A stretch of 8,384 nt of DNA from Bacillota bacterium (GCA_023392395.1 JAEVZE010000057.1:1-8384), one strand, 5' to 3'; positions 1 through 8,334 are shown, counted from the first letter of the stretch. Translations and numbers: made by a program. Notes: generated from the letters alone by a model not told the origin.

Positions 1-669
1 CAGTGGGACAACTTTCGAAAAGTCGTGGACCGCGGCAACCTGCTCAGCGCGTTTTGCAACAGTACGCTGTACGCGATCATTGGCACCGGCATTTCGGTGC
101 TGCTGGGCGCGCTGGCGGCGTTTGTACTGTCCCGGCGAAAGACGAAGCTGACCGGCGCGCTGTACTTTTACCTGGTGATGGGCATCGTGCTGCCGGTCAA
201 CATGGCGGCGCTGATGCAGGTGATGAAGACGCTGAACCTGATGAACAACCAGATCGGCATCGTCCTATTGTACGCTTCGATCAACCTGCCGACGGCGCTT
301 TTCATCATCCACGGCTTTGTGGGCACAATCCCCAGGGAACTGGACGAGGCGGCGCTGATCGACGGCGCGCACCCGATGCGGTTGTTCGCCAGCATCATCC
401 TGCCGCTGTTGCCGCCGGTGCTCGTCACGGTGGCGCTGCTGGTGTTCACCGGCATCTGGAACGACTTCCAGTACCCGCTGTACGTGCTGGGCACCACCCG
501 CTACTGGCCGATGACGCTGGCCATCTACAACTTCTTCGGCATGTACGAAAACGACTGGAACTACATCTTTGCAGACATCCTCTTGACCTGCGCGCCAGCG
601 TTCATCCTATTCCTTCTCGGGCAAAAGCAGATTATCTCCGGCCTCACCAGCGGCGCGGTAAAGGGGTGA
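1..669 (+). CDS. Carbohydrate ABC transporter permease, MalG-like (CUT1 family), 5' end cut by the window
   Basis: Inner-membrane subunit of a binding-protein-dependent sugar importer; with a MalF-like partner it would form the translocation pore for an oligosaccharide. The frame is open to base 1 (visible residues begin QWDNFRKVV), so the GTG at 25 is internal and not a start. The 222 visible residues are the C-terminal part of a family usually about 270-300 long, so roughly the first membrane segment is missing. The cytoplasmic EAA loop that docks on the ATPase matches EAAx3Gx9IxLP exactly: E116-A-A, G122, I132, L134-P135 (visible numbering). Hydrophobic segments flank it, and the ending SGLTSGAVKG is typical of MalG-like permeases. 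The TGA at 667-669 lies 5 bp before the next start, and AAGGGGTGA over the stop probably serves as that gene's ribosome binding site. The MalF-like and binding-protein genes are presumably upstream. Substrate cannot be read from the permease; the neighbouring GH31 enzyme suggests an alpha-linked oligosaccharide. Confidence 0.95.
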   Translation, partial: QWDNFRKVVDRGNLLSAFCNSTLYAIIGTGISVLLGALAAFVLSRRKTKLTGALYFYLVMGIVLPVNMAALMQVMKTLNLMNNQIGIVLLYASINLPTALFIIHGFVGTIPRELDEAALIDGAHPMRLFASIILPLLPPVLVTVALLVFTGIWNDFQYPLYVLGTTRYWPMTLAIYNFFGMYENDWNYIFADILLTCAPAFILFLLGQKQIISGLTSGAVKG

Positions 670-674
670 CAGGC

Positions 675-2978
675 ATGTGGATCTTGGAAAAATCCGATGC
701 GCGCGTTGCGGTCTTCGGGAACGCTGCGGGCGAGAAGCTTCGTCTGGAAGCCTGGCACGAGGGCTGTTTCCGGGTGACCGCCACCAGGAATAAAGAATTT
801 CTCTTGCGGGACGAGCCGATGATCGTGTCGCGCCCCGACGGCGCGCTAGCCCTTCAGGAGGCGGAGGGCGGCTGGCGGCTCTCCTCCGGCCCGCTTACTG
901 CGCGGCTGGACGGGCAGACCGGCGCGCTCAGCTACTTCTCGGATGGGCAACCCCTCGTCCGGGAGAAGGCGCGGTTCGGCCGCGTGCTTCGGGACATCGA
1001 CATCCTCCGCCACCGCTACGACCCGGACGCACCATTGATAGAACGCATGAGCGTGGATGGCGCGCGGGTCACCGCTCAGGGTGAGCCGTATGTGGACCGC
1101 AAGGGCTTTCAGACGCGGCTGAATCTGGTCTTCTCCGACGGCGAGGCGCTTTTCGGCCTTGGCCAGCACGAGGAGGGCGTCCTGAACCACCGGGGCGGCC
1201 ACCAGTTCCTCTACCAGCACAATCTGAAGGTCGCCTGCCCGGTATTGTGCTCGTCCAAAGGCTGGGGCATCCTGTACAACTCCTGCGCAGCCATGAGCTT
1301 TCACGACGACGCCTTTGGCAGCTATCTGGCCAGCGACGCGGACGACGAAATGGACTTCTTCGTCTTTTACGGCCCGTCGCTGGACGGCCTCGTGGCCCAC
1401 GTGCGCCGCCTGACCGGCGACGTGCCCATCCCGCCCAAGTGGGCCTTTGGATTTGTGCAGAGCAAGGAGCGGTACGTGGATCAGCGGGAGCTGGTCGAAA
1501 CGGTCGCGGAATACCGCAGGCGCGGCATCCCGCTGGACGTGATCGTGCAGGACTGGTACACCTGGCCGGAGGGGCTTTGGGGTCAGAAGACAGTGGACGA
1601 ATCCCGCTACCCGGACCTGCCCGCCGCGACAGAAGCGCTGCACGGCATGGACGTGAAGCTCATGTGGTCGGTGTGGCCCAACATGTCGGGCGACGGCGCC
1701 AACCGGCGCGAGTTCCATGAAAAGGGGCTGCTGCTGGGCAACCGCTCCACCTACGACGCGTTCTCCCCGGAGGGGCGGGCGGTCTACTGGCGGCAGGCGG
1801 ACGAGGGGCTGTTTTCTAAGGGCGTAGACGCCTGGTGGTGCGACTGCACCGAGCCGTTCGAAGCCGACTGGTTCGGTCAAGAACCGATGACGCCGGAGGA
1901 CCGGATGCTCTTCGACACGGCGGAGTTCAAGCGTTACATCGACCCCGCCATGGTCAACGCCTACTCCATCTACCACGCCCAGGGCATCTGGGAGGGCCAG
2001 CGGGCCAAGACGGAGGAGAAGCGCGTGCTGAACCTGACCCGCTCCGGCTTCCCCGGCCAGCAGCGCTACGGCGCGTTCGTCTGGAACGGCGACACCTCCG
2101 CCAACTGGGAGACGCTGAAGAAATCCATCCCGGACGGGCTCAACTTCTGCCTGTCCGGTCAGCCCTACTGGACGCAGGACGCGGGCGCGTTCTTCGTCAA
2201 GCGCTGGGCGCAGTGGTTCGGGCGCGGCGAATACGAAGACGGCTGCAAAGATCCCGCCTACCGGGAACTCTTTCTACGTTGGTTCCAGCTGTGCACATTT
2301 TTGCCGATGCTGCGCGCCCACGGCACCGACACGCCCCGGGAGGTCTGGCAGTACGGCGAGCCGGGCGAGGCGGTCTACGAGGCGCTGGCGGAGGCCATAC
2401 GGCTCCGGATGCGCCTTCTCCCCTACGTCTACTCGCTGGCGGCGGCGGTGCGCTTTGACCGGGATACGATGCTGCGCATGCTGGCATTCGACTTCATGGA
2501 CGACCCGGCGGCGCGGGAAAATGACCACCAGTTCCTGCTAGGGCGGGCGCTGCTCGTTTGCCCGGTGCTGGAACCCGGCGCGGTGACTCGTCGCTGCTAC
2601 CTGCCCGCGGGCGCGGACTGGTACGACTTCCATACGGAGGAAAAGTTCACCGGCGGCCAATGGATCGACGTGAGTGTCGACTTTTCCCACATCCCGGTAT
2701 TCGTCCGCGCGGGCTCCATCCTGCCCGTAGGGCCGGTCCGGCAGCACGCGCTGGAAGAGACGGACGAGCCTACAGAGCTACGCGTCTACGCCGGCGCGGA
2801 CGGCGCGTTCAAGCTCTACGACGACGCAGGCGACGGCTACGGCTACGAGCGCGGGGAGTACGGCATTACGCATCTATCCTGGGACGACCGGGTGCAGCGG
2901 CTTCATCGGGCGTTCACAGGGGAAGCGCGTTTTGAAATCCAAAATACCACCCTTCGCATCATAGGAGGAAACGCATGA
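675..2978 (+). CDS. Glycoside hydrolase family 31, alpha-xylosidase/alpha-glucosidase type, cytoplasmic
   Basis: Retaining exo-alpha-glycosidase of 767 residues, predicted to remove an alpha-linked xylose or glucose from the non-reducing end of an imported oligosaccharide. The ATG at 675 is chosen because it follows a GGGGTG-type ribosome binding site and the permease stop; the same frame stays open upstream only as a shadow of the permease. An N-terminal beta-sandwich carries LFGLGQHEEG. The barrel starts with IPPKWAFGFVQSKERY (about 252-267) and VQDWYTW (D293). The nucleophile is D390 in WWCDCTEPF. The acid/base is D473 in VWNGDTSANW, preceded by NLTRSGFPGQQRY. SGQPYWTQDAG (D502) and RAHG (547-550) complete the active-site signatures. 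IPVFVRAGSILP (673-684) and a DUF5110-like end close the protein. There is no signal peptide. The signatures resemble alpha-xylosidases such as Cellvibrio Xyl31A and Bacteroides BoGH31A, but the PA14-type insert of those enzymes is not evident. Alpha-glucosidase activity remains possible. The cysteines beside the nucleophile are unusual. Confidence 0.95.
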   Translation: MWILEKSDARVAVFGNAAGEKLRLEAWHEGCFRVTATRNKEFLLRDEPMIVSRPDGALALQEAEGGWRLSSGPLTARLDGQTGALSYFSDGQPLVREKARFGRVLRDIDILRHRYDPDAPLIERMSVDGARVTAQGEPYVDRKGFQTRLNLVFSDGEALFGLGQHEEGVLNHRGGHQFLYQHNLKVACPVLCSSKGWGILYNSCAAMSFHDDAFGSYLASDADDEMDFFVFYGPSLDGLVAHVRRLTGDVPIPPKWAFGFVQSKERYVDQRELVETVAEYRRRGIPLDVIVQDWYTWPEGLWGQKTVDESRYPDLPAATEALHGMDVKLMWSVWPNMSGDGANRREFHEKGLLLGNRSTYDAFSPEGRAVYWRQADEGLFSKGVDAWWCDCTEPFEADWFGQEPMTPEDRMLFDTAEFKRYIDPAMVNAYSIYHAQGIWEGQRAKTEEKRVLNLTRSGFPGQQRYGAFVWNGDTSANWETLKKSIPDGLNFCLSGQPYWTQDAGAFFVKRWAQWFGRGEYEDGCKDPAYRELFLRWFQLCTFLPMLRAHGTDTPREVWQYGEPGEAVYEALAEAIRLRMRLLPYVYSLAAAVRFDRDTMLRMLAFDFMDDPAARENDHQFLLGRALLVCPVLEPGAVTRRCYLPAGADWYDFHTEEKFTGGQWIDVSVDFSHIPVFVRAGSILPVGPVRQHALEETDEPTELRVYAGADGAFKLYDDAGDGYGYERGEYGITHLSWDDRVQRLHRAFTGEARFEIQNTTLRIIGGNA
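2963..2969 (+). promoter_or_regulatory. Ribosome binding site of the URO-D-like gene
   Basis: AGGAGGA lies inside the last codons of the GH31 gene. The AGGAGG core (2963-2968) is 6 nt from the ATG at 2975 and 9 nt from a second in-frame ATG at 2978, so both starts are plausible and differ by one methionine. Either one overlaps the GH31 TGA stop (2976-2978), which points to coupled translation. Confidence 0.8.
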
Positions 2979-4039
2979 TGAACCTCAACGAACGCTTTGA
3001 AGCATGGTGGCAACGGAAAAATGAGGGTCTGCCGCTGATGTACGTGGTTGCGGTGGACGAAAACGCGCCCCACTTCCCCCGCCCGAAAACGCCCGAGGAA
3101 TTCTGGACCGACGCAGACTATCTGATTGCCCGCACGAAGGCCGAAGTCGCCCAGCGCAGGTATTTCGCCGACGCCTACCCATCCTTCGGCGCGGATTTAG
3201 GGCCGGGGTCGCTGGCGCTGTACCTGGGCACAGAACCCCGCTTCGCGTGGGACACCGTGTGGTACGACAAGTGCATTGTCGACCTTTCAACCCACCCGAA
3301 GCTGCAGTTCGATCCGGAGAATCGCTGGTGGAAGATGCACTACGAGCTGGTCAACAAAGTGAAGGCAGAGCTCTCCGGCATCTGCATGGTGGACATGCCG
3401 GACATCATCGAGAACATCGACATTTACGCCGCCATGCGCGGCACCGAGGACGCGCTCTACGACCTGATGGACGACCCGGAACTGGTCGAAGAGCGCATCG
3501 CGCAGATCGACGACGCCTACTTCCACTACTACGACGCCTTCCGGGCTCTTGTCGCCGAGCCCGACGGCGCCCAGGGCTACACCTGCTTCCACATTCGTGG
3601 GAAAGGCCGCGTCGCCAAGATTCAGTGCGACTTCTCCGCCATGCTGTCGCCGGGGCAATTTCGCCAGTTTGTATTGCCCTCGCTCGAAAAGCAGACCCGG
3701 AGGCTGGATCACTCGCTCTACCACCTGGACGGCAAGGACGCCATCCGCCACGTGCCCGCCATCATGGAGCTGGAAAAGCTGGACGCGCTCCAGTGGACCT
3801 GCGGCGCGGGCCAGCCGGACGGCGCCTGCCCCCGCTGGGACGTGATCTACGACCAGGTGACCGCAGCCGGAAAGAGCCTGTGGATTCAGCTCTACGACGG
3901 TGGCGTCCAGGACTGGATCGCGGGCGCGGAGCGGCTGATGGACCGCTACGGCAAAAACCGGATCTACTTCATCTTCCCGGACATGCCGCTGCCGACCGCG
4001 GAAACGCTCCTAACCCACGCCGAAAAGCACTGGGAATAG
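2975..4039 (+). CDS. Uroporphyrinogen decarboxylase (URO-D) superfamily protein, not HemE; function unknown
   Basis: A soluble protein of 354 residues with URO-D/MtaA-like (beta/alpha)8 character and no signal peptide or membrane segment. The superfamily covers HemE and the zinc methyltransferases MtaA, MtbA and CmuA; many uncharacterised members are loosely annotated as trimethylamine corrinoid protein 2-like. Seen here: PSFGADLGPGSLALYLG near the N-terminus, TCFHIRGKG (C204, H206), LYHLDGKDAIRH (H250, D252), LQWTCGAGQPDG (C276), then a GKSLWIQ strand near the end. The N-terminal RQAGR arginine motif of HemE is absent, so heme synthesis is unlikely. The H-x-C zinc motif of MtaA-type enzymes appears here as H-L-D at 250-252, at what I take to be the same position. 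The 4-bp ATGA overlap with the GH31 gene places it in the sugar operon. No corrinoid protein or MttB/MtaB-like gene is visible nearby. A role in processing a modified sugar, for example methyl transfer, is only a guess. The family is well supported; the function is not. Confidence 0.85.
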   Translation: MMNLNERFEAWWQRKNEGLPLMYVVAVDENAPHFPRPKTPEEFWTDADYLIARTKAEVAQRRYFADAYPSFGADLGPGSLALYLGTEPRFAWDTVWYDKCIVDLSTHPKLQFDPENRWWKMHYELVNKVKAELSGICMVDMPDIIENIDIYAAMRGTEDALYDLMDDPELVEERIAQIDDAYFHYYDAFRALVAEPDGAQGYTCFHIRGKGRVAKIQCDFSAMLSPGQFRQFVLPSLEKQTRRLDHSLYHLDGKDAIRHVPAIMELEKLDALQWTCGAGQPDGACPRWDVIYDQVTAAGKSLWIQLYDGGVQDWIAGAERLMDRYGKNRIYFIFPDMPLPTAETLLTHAEKHWE

Positions 4040-4045
4040 AAAGCC

Positions 4046-4089
4046 AAAAGGCTGTCCCGAAGCGAATCATCGCGGCGGGGCAGCCTTTT
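4046..4089 (+). terminator. Intrinsic terminator of the GH31/URO-D operon, possibly bidirectional
   Basis: It starts 6 bp after the URO-D-like stop. AAAAGGCTGTCCCG (4046-4059) pairs over 14 bp with CGGGGCAGCCTTTT (4076-4089), with one U-G wobble. Inside it, GCGA (4062-4065) pairs with TCGC (4070-4073) around an ATCA loop, separated from the main stem by an AA/GG internal loop, so the whole element can fold as one long hairpin. The T-run (TTTTCTGTT) follows on the + strand. The other strand also ends the stem in TTTT, then GGCTTTC, so it may also stop the convergent opp transcript. Confidence 0.85.
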
Positions 4090-4115
4090 CTGTTATGAAC
4101 GACAAGTGGGGGAAA

Positions 4116-4167
4116 CGCCAAAGGGCTCTGCCCTTTGGAAACCCGCCAGGGGAATGATTCCCCTGGA
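4116..4167. repeat. Tandem pair of 24-nt palindromic hairpin units (REP-like)
   Basis: Two units, 4116-4139 and 4144-4167, both begin CGCCA and end TGGA on the + strand and repeat with a 28-nt period. Unit 1 has 9-bp arms, CCAAAGGGC (4118-4126) and GCCCTTTGG (4130-4138), with a TCT loop. Unit 2 has 9-bp arms, CCAGGGGAA (4146-4154) and TTCCCCTGG (4158-4166), with a TGA loop. Ends are shared while stem interiors differ but remain paired, which looks like structure-conserving divergence. A small CCCT/AGGG hairpin follows at 4168-4179. From memory, similar hairpins are scattered between genes in Clostridia; this was not checked by search. There are no long T-runs, so they are not classical terminators, though they could stabilise 3' ends of either convergent transcript. 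Confidence 0.7.
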
Positions 4168-4330
4168 CCCTCGCAAGGGGAAAATGTCCGCTAGCGCGTC
4201 CATTTGGGGGGTCAAAGTGCGGCAGTAAGCAGGTTTCAAATTGCACGTTTTTAACGACTAGCAGGTGAAGTATCGGCTTCCTCTGCTCGACCTGTTCAAC
4301 GCGTAGTCAGAAACTCCGGCGACATCTACA
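4168..4330. other. Remainder of the convergent intergenic region, apparently non-coding
   Basis: No credible gene is seen on either strand. Small structures include an 8-bp palindrome CGCTAGCG (4189-4196). An imperfect hairpin spans 4260-4287: AGCAG pairs with CTGCT and GAAG with CTTC, around a 6-nt loop. The hairpin lies 44 bp downstream of the oppF stop and could protect the 3' end of that transcript, but no T-run follows it on the - strand, so it is not a convincing terminator. The stretch is less GC-rich around 4230-4260 than the flanking genes. Confidence 0.5.
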
Positions 4331-5259
<929 letters not shown>

Positions 5260-5263
<4 letters not shown>

Positions 5264-6333
5264 TTTCCCGCCTCCTTCTTCATGCGCTCAATGCGCGCGC
5301 GGAGTTCCTCCGGCATGTCCACCTTCGGCGCGCGCTCGTCGAGCAGCCAGGTTGCGGCGTAGTGGGTGTCGGTGATCTTGAAAAAGGGCGGCGCTACGCG
5401 CTCGTCGATGTTCAGCGCGAAGATGTTGCGGGGCGCGTAGGCATCGCCAGGCTTTTCGTGCATCAGGTTGGGCGGGCTGCCGGGGATGGCGTACAGGCGC
5501 TCGTCGTGGGTGTCCAGGTCCGGCATCGCGGACAACAGGCCCCAGGTGTACGGATGGCGCGGGTCGTAGAAGATCTCGTCGATGGTGCCCTTTTCCACGA
5601 TCTTGCCCGCGTACATCACGTTCACATAGTCGGCCACCTTGGCCACCACGCCCAAGTCGTGGGTGATGTAGATAACCGATACGCCCATCCGCTTTTGGAT
5701 GTCCCGGATCAGCTCCAGGATCTTGGCCTGGATGGTCACATCGAGCGCCGTGGTGGGCTCGTCGCAGATCAGTACGTCCGGCTTCAGCGCCAAGGCGATT
5801 GCGATGACCACCCGCTGCCGCATGCCGCCGGACAGCTGGTGGGGGTAGTTCTTCATGCGCTTCTCGGGTTCGGGAATGCCCGCAATGCCCAGCAGCTCCA
5901 CCGCGCGGTTCCAGGCCTCGGCCTTTGAGATCTTCTCGTGCAGCAGCATGCCTTCCATGATCTGCCTGCCGATGGGCATCGTGGGGTCCAGCGAGGTCAT
6001 AGGGTCCTGAAACACCATGGCGATGTGCTGGCCGTTGATGGTGCGGCGAATCTGCTTTTTTTCAAGCTTTAGGATGTCCACGGTCTTTTTGTGGCTGCCG
6101 TCCTCATAGCTAAACACGATCTCGCCGGAATTCACGGTGCTGTTCTTGTCCAAAATGCCCATGACGGCCTTCATGGTGACGGACTTGCCTGATCCGGACT
6201 CGCCCACCACCGCCACGGTCTCCCCCCGGTAAAGGTCCAGATCGACGCCGCGCAGCGCATGCACTGCGCCCGCGGTGGTGCGGAAGGAGACATCAAGGTT
6301 TCGGATCGACAGGATGCGTTCTCTCTTTTCCAT
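5260..6333 (-). CDS. oppD: Oligopeptide ABC transporter ATP-binding protein OppD (Ami/Opp type)
   Basis: First ATPase of the peptide importer, 357 residues. Motifs in order: Walker A GESGSGKS (44-51), Q-loop Q109 in VFQDPMTSLDP, signature LSGGMRQR (167-174), Walker B VLICDEP (187-193, catalytic E192), D-loop TALD (195-198) and switch H225 in YITHDLG. The oligopeptide/dipeptide C-terminal domain starts at HPYTWGLLSAMPDLD and includes IPGSPPNLMHEKPGDAYAPRN. At that place many OppD/DppD proteins have CxFxPRCxxA with further cysteines; none occur here (the only cysteine near the core is C190). This matches the AmiE-like Gram-positive group. The ATG at 6333 has GAGGGAG at 5-nt spacing, overlapping the oppC stop; the intergenic gap is 10 bp. 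The segment around residues 63-100 between Walker A and the Q-loop is rich in Lys and Arg. Peptide rather than nickel or sugar import is inferred from overall similarity and the gene set. Confidence 0.94.
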
Positions 6334-6343
6334 CGCCGCTCCC

Positions 6344-7393
6344 TCACATTTCCTTCATCTTGGGGTCGAAGGCATCCCGGAGGCCGTCGGCCAGCATGTT
6401 GAAGCACAGCATGAGCAGCGCCAGCACGATCACCGGGGGTAGGATCTGGAACGGGTGGGTGGTGAAGTTCTTGAACGCGTAGGAGATCAGGGAGCCCAGC
6501 GAGCACATCGGCTCCGGAATGCCCAGGCCGACGAAGCTCAAAAACGCCTCGGTAAAGATGGCGTTGGGGATGGAGAACATGGTGTTGGTGATCAATTGCC
6601 CGATGATGTTGGGCAGGATCTCCGAGAAGATCACGCGGTAGTTGGTGGCGCCCAGCGTGTGGCTGGCCAGCACGAACTCCTGCTCCTTCAATTTCAGCAT
6701 CTGTGCCCGCGCGATGCGGCTCATGCCGATCCAGCCTGTGATGATCAGCGCCAGCGTGATGGTGGCAAGACCCGGCTTCAGGACCAGCATCAGAAGGGTC
6801 ACGATGACCAGCGTCGGGATGCTGTTGAGAATCTCGGTGAAGCGCTGCATCAGGGAATCCACCCGGCCGCCAAAGTAGCCGGAGATCAGGCCGTAGCCCA
6901 TGCCCAGCAGCATGTCGATCAGCACCGCAATCACCGCGATGTAGAGGCTGATGCGGGTGCCGGTCCAGGTGCGCGTCCAAAGGTCGCGGCCCAGCGCGTC
7001 GGAGCCGAACCAGTAATAGGTGTCGTTCTTGACGCCGGTTACCTTGTCCACATAGGCGTTCTTTTCCTTGTAGCCGGTGGAGGTCTTGATGGTCTCGCTG
7101 CCGTCCAGGATACCCAGGTTCTCAAGGCCGGGCACGCGGGGCGCCAGGTTCGTGGCCTTGATGTTTTGCTCCTGATAGGTGTAGCGGCTGACTAGGGGGC
7201 CGAAGATCGCAAACAACACGATCAGAAGAATCACGATCAGCGAAAACACCGCGCCCTTGTTGGCCCTGAAGCGCCCCAGGGCGTCCTTCCAGAAGCTCTG
7301 GCTGGCGAAGTTTGCGTCGATGCGGGTGTTGTCCGCACCCTTCAGCTGGAAGTCGTCCGGTCGAAACTCGGTGGCGGTAGGCTGTTTATTCAT
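6344..7393 (-). CDS. oppC: Oligopeptide ABC transporter permease OppC (AmiD-like, long extracellular loop)
   Basis: Second pore subunit, 349 residues, longer than the roughly 300 usual for OppC/DppC. The N-terminus is cytoplasmic, with FWKDALGRFRANKGA before the first membrane segment (about 48-66), as in the OppC_N domain. Residues about 70-128 form an extended extracytoplasmic loop (YTYQEQNIKATNLAPRVPG onward) before the hallmark WFGSDALGRDLWTR (128-141); similar extended loops occur in lactic acid bacterial OppC/AmiD. The core permease domain has several hydrophobic helices and an ATPase-docking EAA-like loop, EFVLASHTLGA to EILPN (239-262). The end, ADGLRDAFDPKMKEM, is typical. The ATG at 7393 has AAGGAGG at 6-nt spacing inside the end of oppB, and the two genes overlap by 8 bp. 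The longer loop may contact the substrate-binding lipoprotein, but that is inference. Confidence 0.94.
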   Translation of the reverse strand: MNKQPTATEFRPDDFQLKGADNTRIDANFASQSFWKDALGRFRANKGAVFSLIVILLIVLFAIFGPLVSRYTYQEQNIKATNLAPRVPGLENLGILDGSETIKTSTGYKEKNAYVDKVTGVKNDTYYWFGSDALGRDLWTRTWTGTRISLYIAVIAVLIDMLLGMGYGLISGYFGGRVDSLMQRFTEILNSIPTLVIVTLLMLVLKPGLATITLALIITGWIGMSRIARAQMLKLKEQEFVLASHTLGATNYRVIFSEILPNIIGQLITNTMFSIPNAIFTEAFLSFVGLGIPEPMCSLGSLISYAFKNFTTHPFQILPPVIVLALLMLCFNMLADGLRDAFDPKMKEM

Positions 7394-8327
7394 GGGCTGC
7401 CTCCTTGCTCAGGCGGATGCGCGGATCGATCACGCCGTAGAGGATGTCCACGACCAGCATAATGCCGATGTACATGGCACTGTAGATGAAGCTCAGCGCG
7501 ATGACCACGTTGTAGTCGTTGGACTGGATCGCGGTGACCAGGAGGCTGCCGATGCCGGGAATGGAGAAGATCTTCTCCACCACCAGGCTGCCGGTCATAA
7601 GGCCCACGATGAGCGGCGCCAGCACCGTGATCACGGGGATCAGGGCGTTGCGCATAACGTGCCGCCAGATCAACTTTGGCCCGTACACGCCCTTGCTCTC
7701 GGCCAGCAGCAGGTAATCGCTGCCCAGCACTTCCAGCATTTCGCTGCGCGTGAAACGCGCGATGGAGGCGATGGTGAACATGCACAGGGCGATGGATGGC
7801 AGCACGGAAGATTCATAGGGAAGGTCTGGGCTGTACAACAGCGGCAGCCAGCTGAGCTGGTAGCCGAATGTGTAGGCCAGCGCCAGCGCGAATACGTAGG
7901 ATGGAACGCTGACGCCGATGACGGAGATGATCGTGGTCAGCGTGTCCCAGATGGTGTTGTGGCGGATAGCCGCGATGATGCCCAGGATCAGGCCGATCAG
8001 CGCGCCCAAAAGAACCGCCTGCCCGCCGATCCGAAGGCTGATGGGAAGGCGCGACTGCAGAAGCTGCGAGATCGGCGTGTTCTTGCTGATGGTGTAGCTG
8101 ACGCCGAAGTCGCCCCGCACCATGTTGAACACGTATTTGCAGAACTGCACGGTGATGGGCTGGTCGAGCCCATACTTTTCGTAGAGCTGCACGCGCTGGT
8201 CGGCGTTCAATTTTTCGTCATTGAACGGCGAGCCGGGCATCAGCTGCAAAAGCGTAAACAGAATCAGGATCACGACCAGCAGCGTGCCGACCGAGATCAG
8301 GAGCCTTTTGCCGACGTATTTGCGCAT
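7386..8327 (-). CDS. oppB: Oligopeptide ABC transporter permease OppB
   Basis: First pore subunit and first gene of the visible opp operon, 313 residues from the chosen start (family about 300-320). Membrane segment 1 is residues 9-27 after MRKYVGKRL, followed by LMPGSPF and YGLDQPITVQF, then RGDFGVSY (71-78), all standard OppB/DppB N-terminal features. The EAA-like loop DYLLLAESKG to RNALIP lies at 204-231, and the protein ends near DPRIRLSKEAAHE. The ATG at 8327 is preferred over a TTG two codons upstream (8333) because AGGGGAG is 7 nt from the ATG but only 1 nt from the TTG. It ends in TAA, overlapping oppC by 8 bp. It forms the heterodimeric channel with OppC. The binding protein is not encoded in the window, so the peptide length range cannot be inferred. 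Confidence 0.95.
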   Translation of the reverse strand: MRKYVGKRLLISVGTLLVVILILFTLLQLMPGSPFNDEKLNADQRVQLYEKYGLDQPITVQFCKYVFNMVRGDFGVSYTISKNTPISQLLQSRLPISLRIGGQAVLLGALIGLILGIIAAIRHNTIWDTLTTIISVIGVSVPSYVFALALAYTFGYQLSWLPLLYSPDLPYESSVLPSIALCMFTIASIARFTRSEMLEVLGSDYLLLAESKGVYGPKLIWRHVMRNALIPVITVLAPLIVGLMTGSLVVEKIFSIPGIGSLLVTAIQSNDYNVVIALSFIYSAMYIGIMLVVDILYGVIDPRIRLSKEAAHE

Positions 8328-8334
8328 CCTCAAG

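Noticed and set aside
3..674. In-frame extension of the GH31 reading frame upstream to base 3, which would make a 991-residue protein
   Set aside because: This part is the +2 shadow of the permease gene. Its translation is Arg/Gly/His-rich with no domain, while the permease frame has an exact EAA motif, and a ribosome binding site precedes the ATG at 675.
846..1976. Long antisense open frame (376 residues) opposite the GH31 gene
   Set aside because: A by-product of G/C-rich third positions. The translation has no recognisable motif and the other strand carries the full GH31 active site.
4116..4179. CRISPR array or insertion-sequence ends formed by the repeated palindromes
   Set aside because: Only two units with a 4-nt separation, no spacers of uniform length, no transposase gene and no target-site duplication that I can see.
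4260..4287. Hairpin downstream of oppF as an intrinsic terminator
   Set aside because: The stem is interrupted and no T-run follows on the - strand; noted only as a possible structure.
4250..4330. Possible decayed gene fragment: short open stretches on the + strand translate to plausible-looking peptides
   Set aside because: Stops interrupt the frames within about 20-30 codons and I recognise no family, so remnant status cannot be supported.
6455..7195. + strand open frame (246 residues) opposite oppC
   Set aside because: A shadow frame with no motif or supporting ribosome binding site; OppC is unambiguous.
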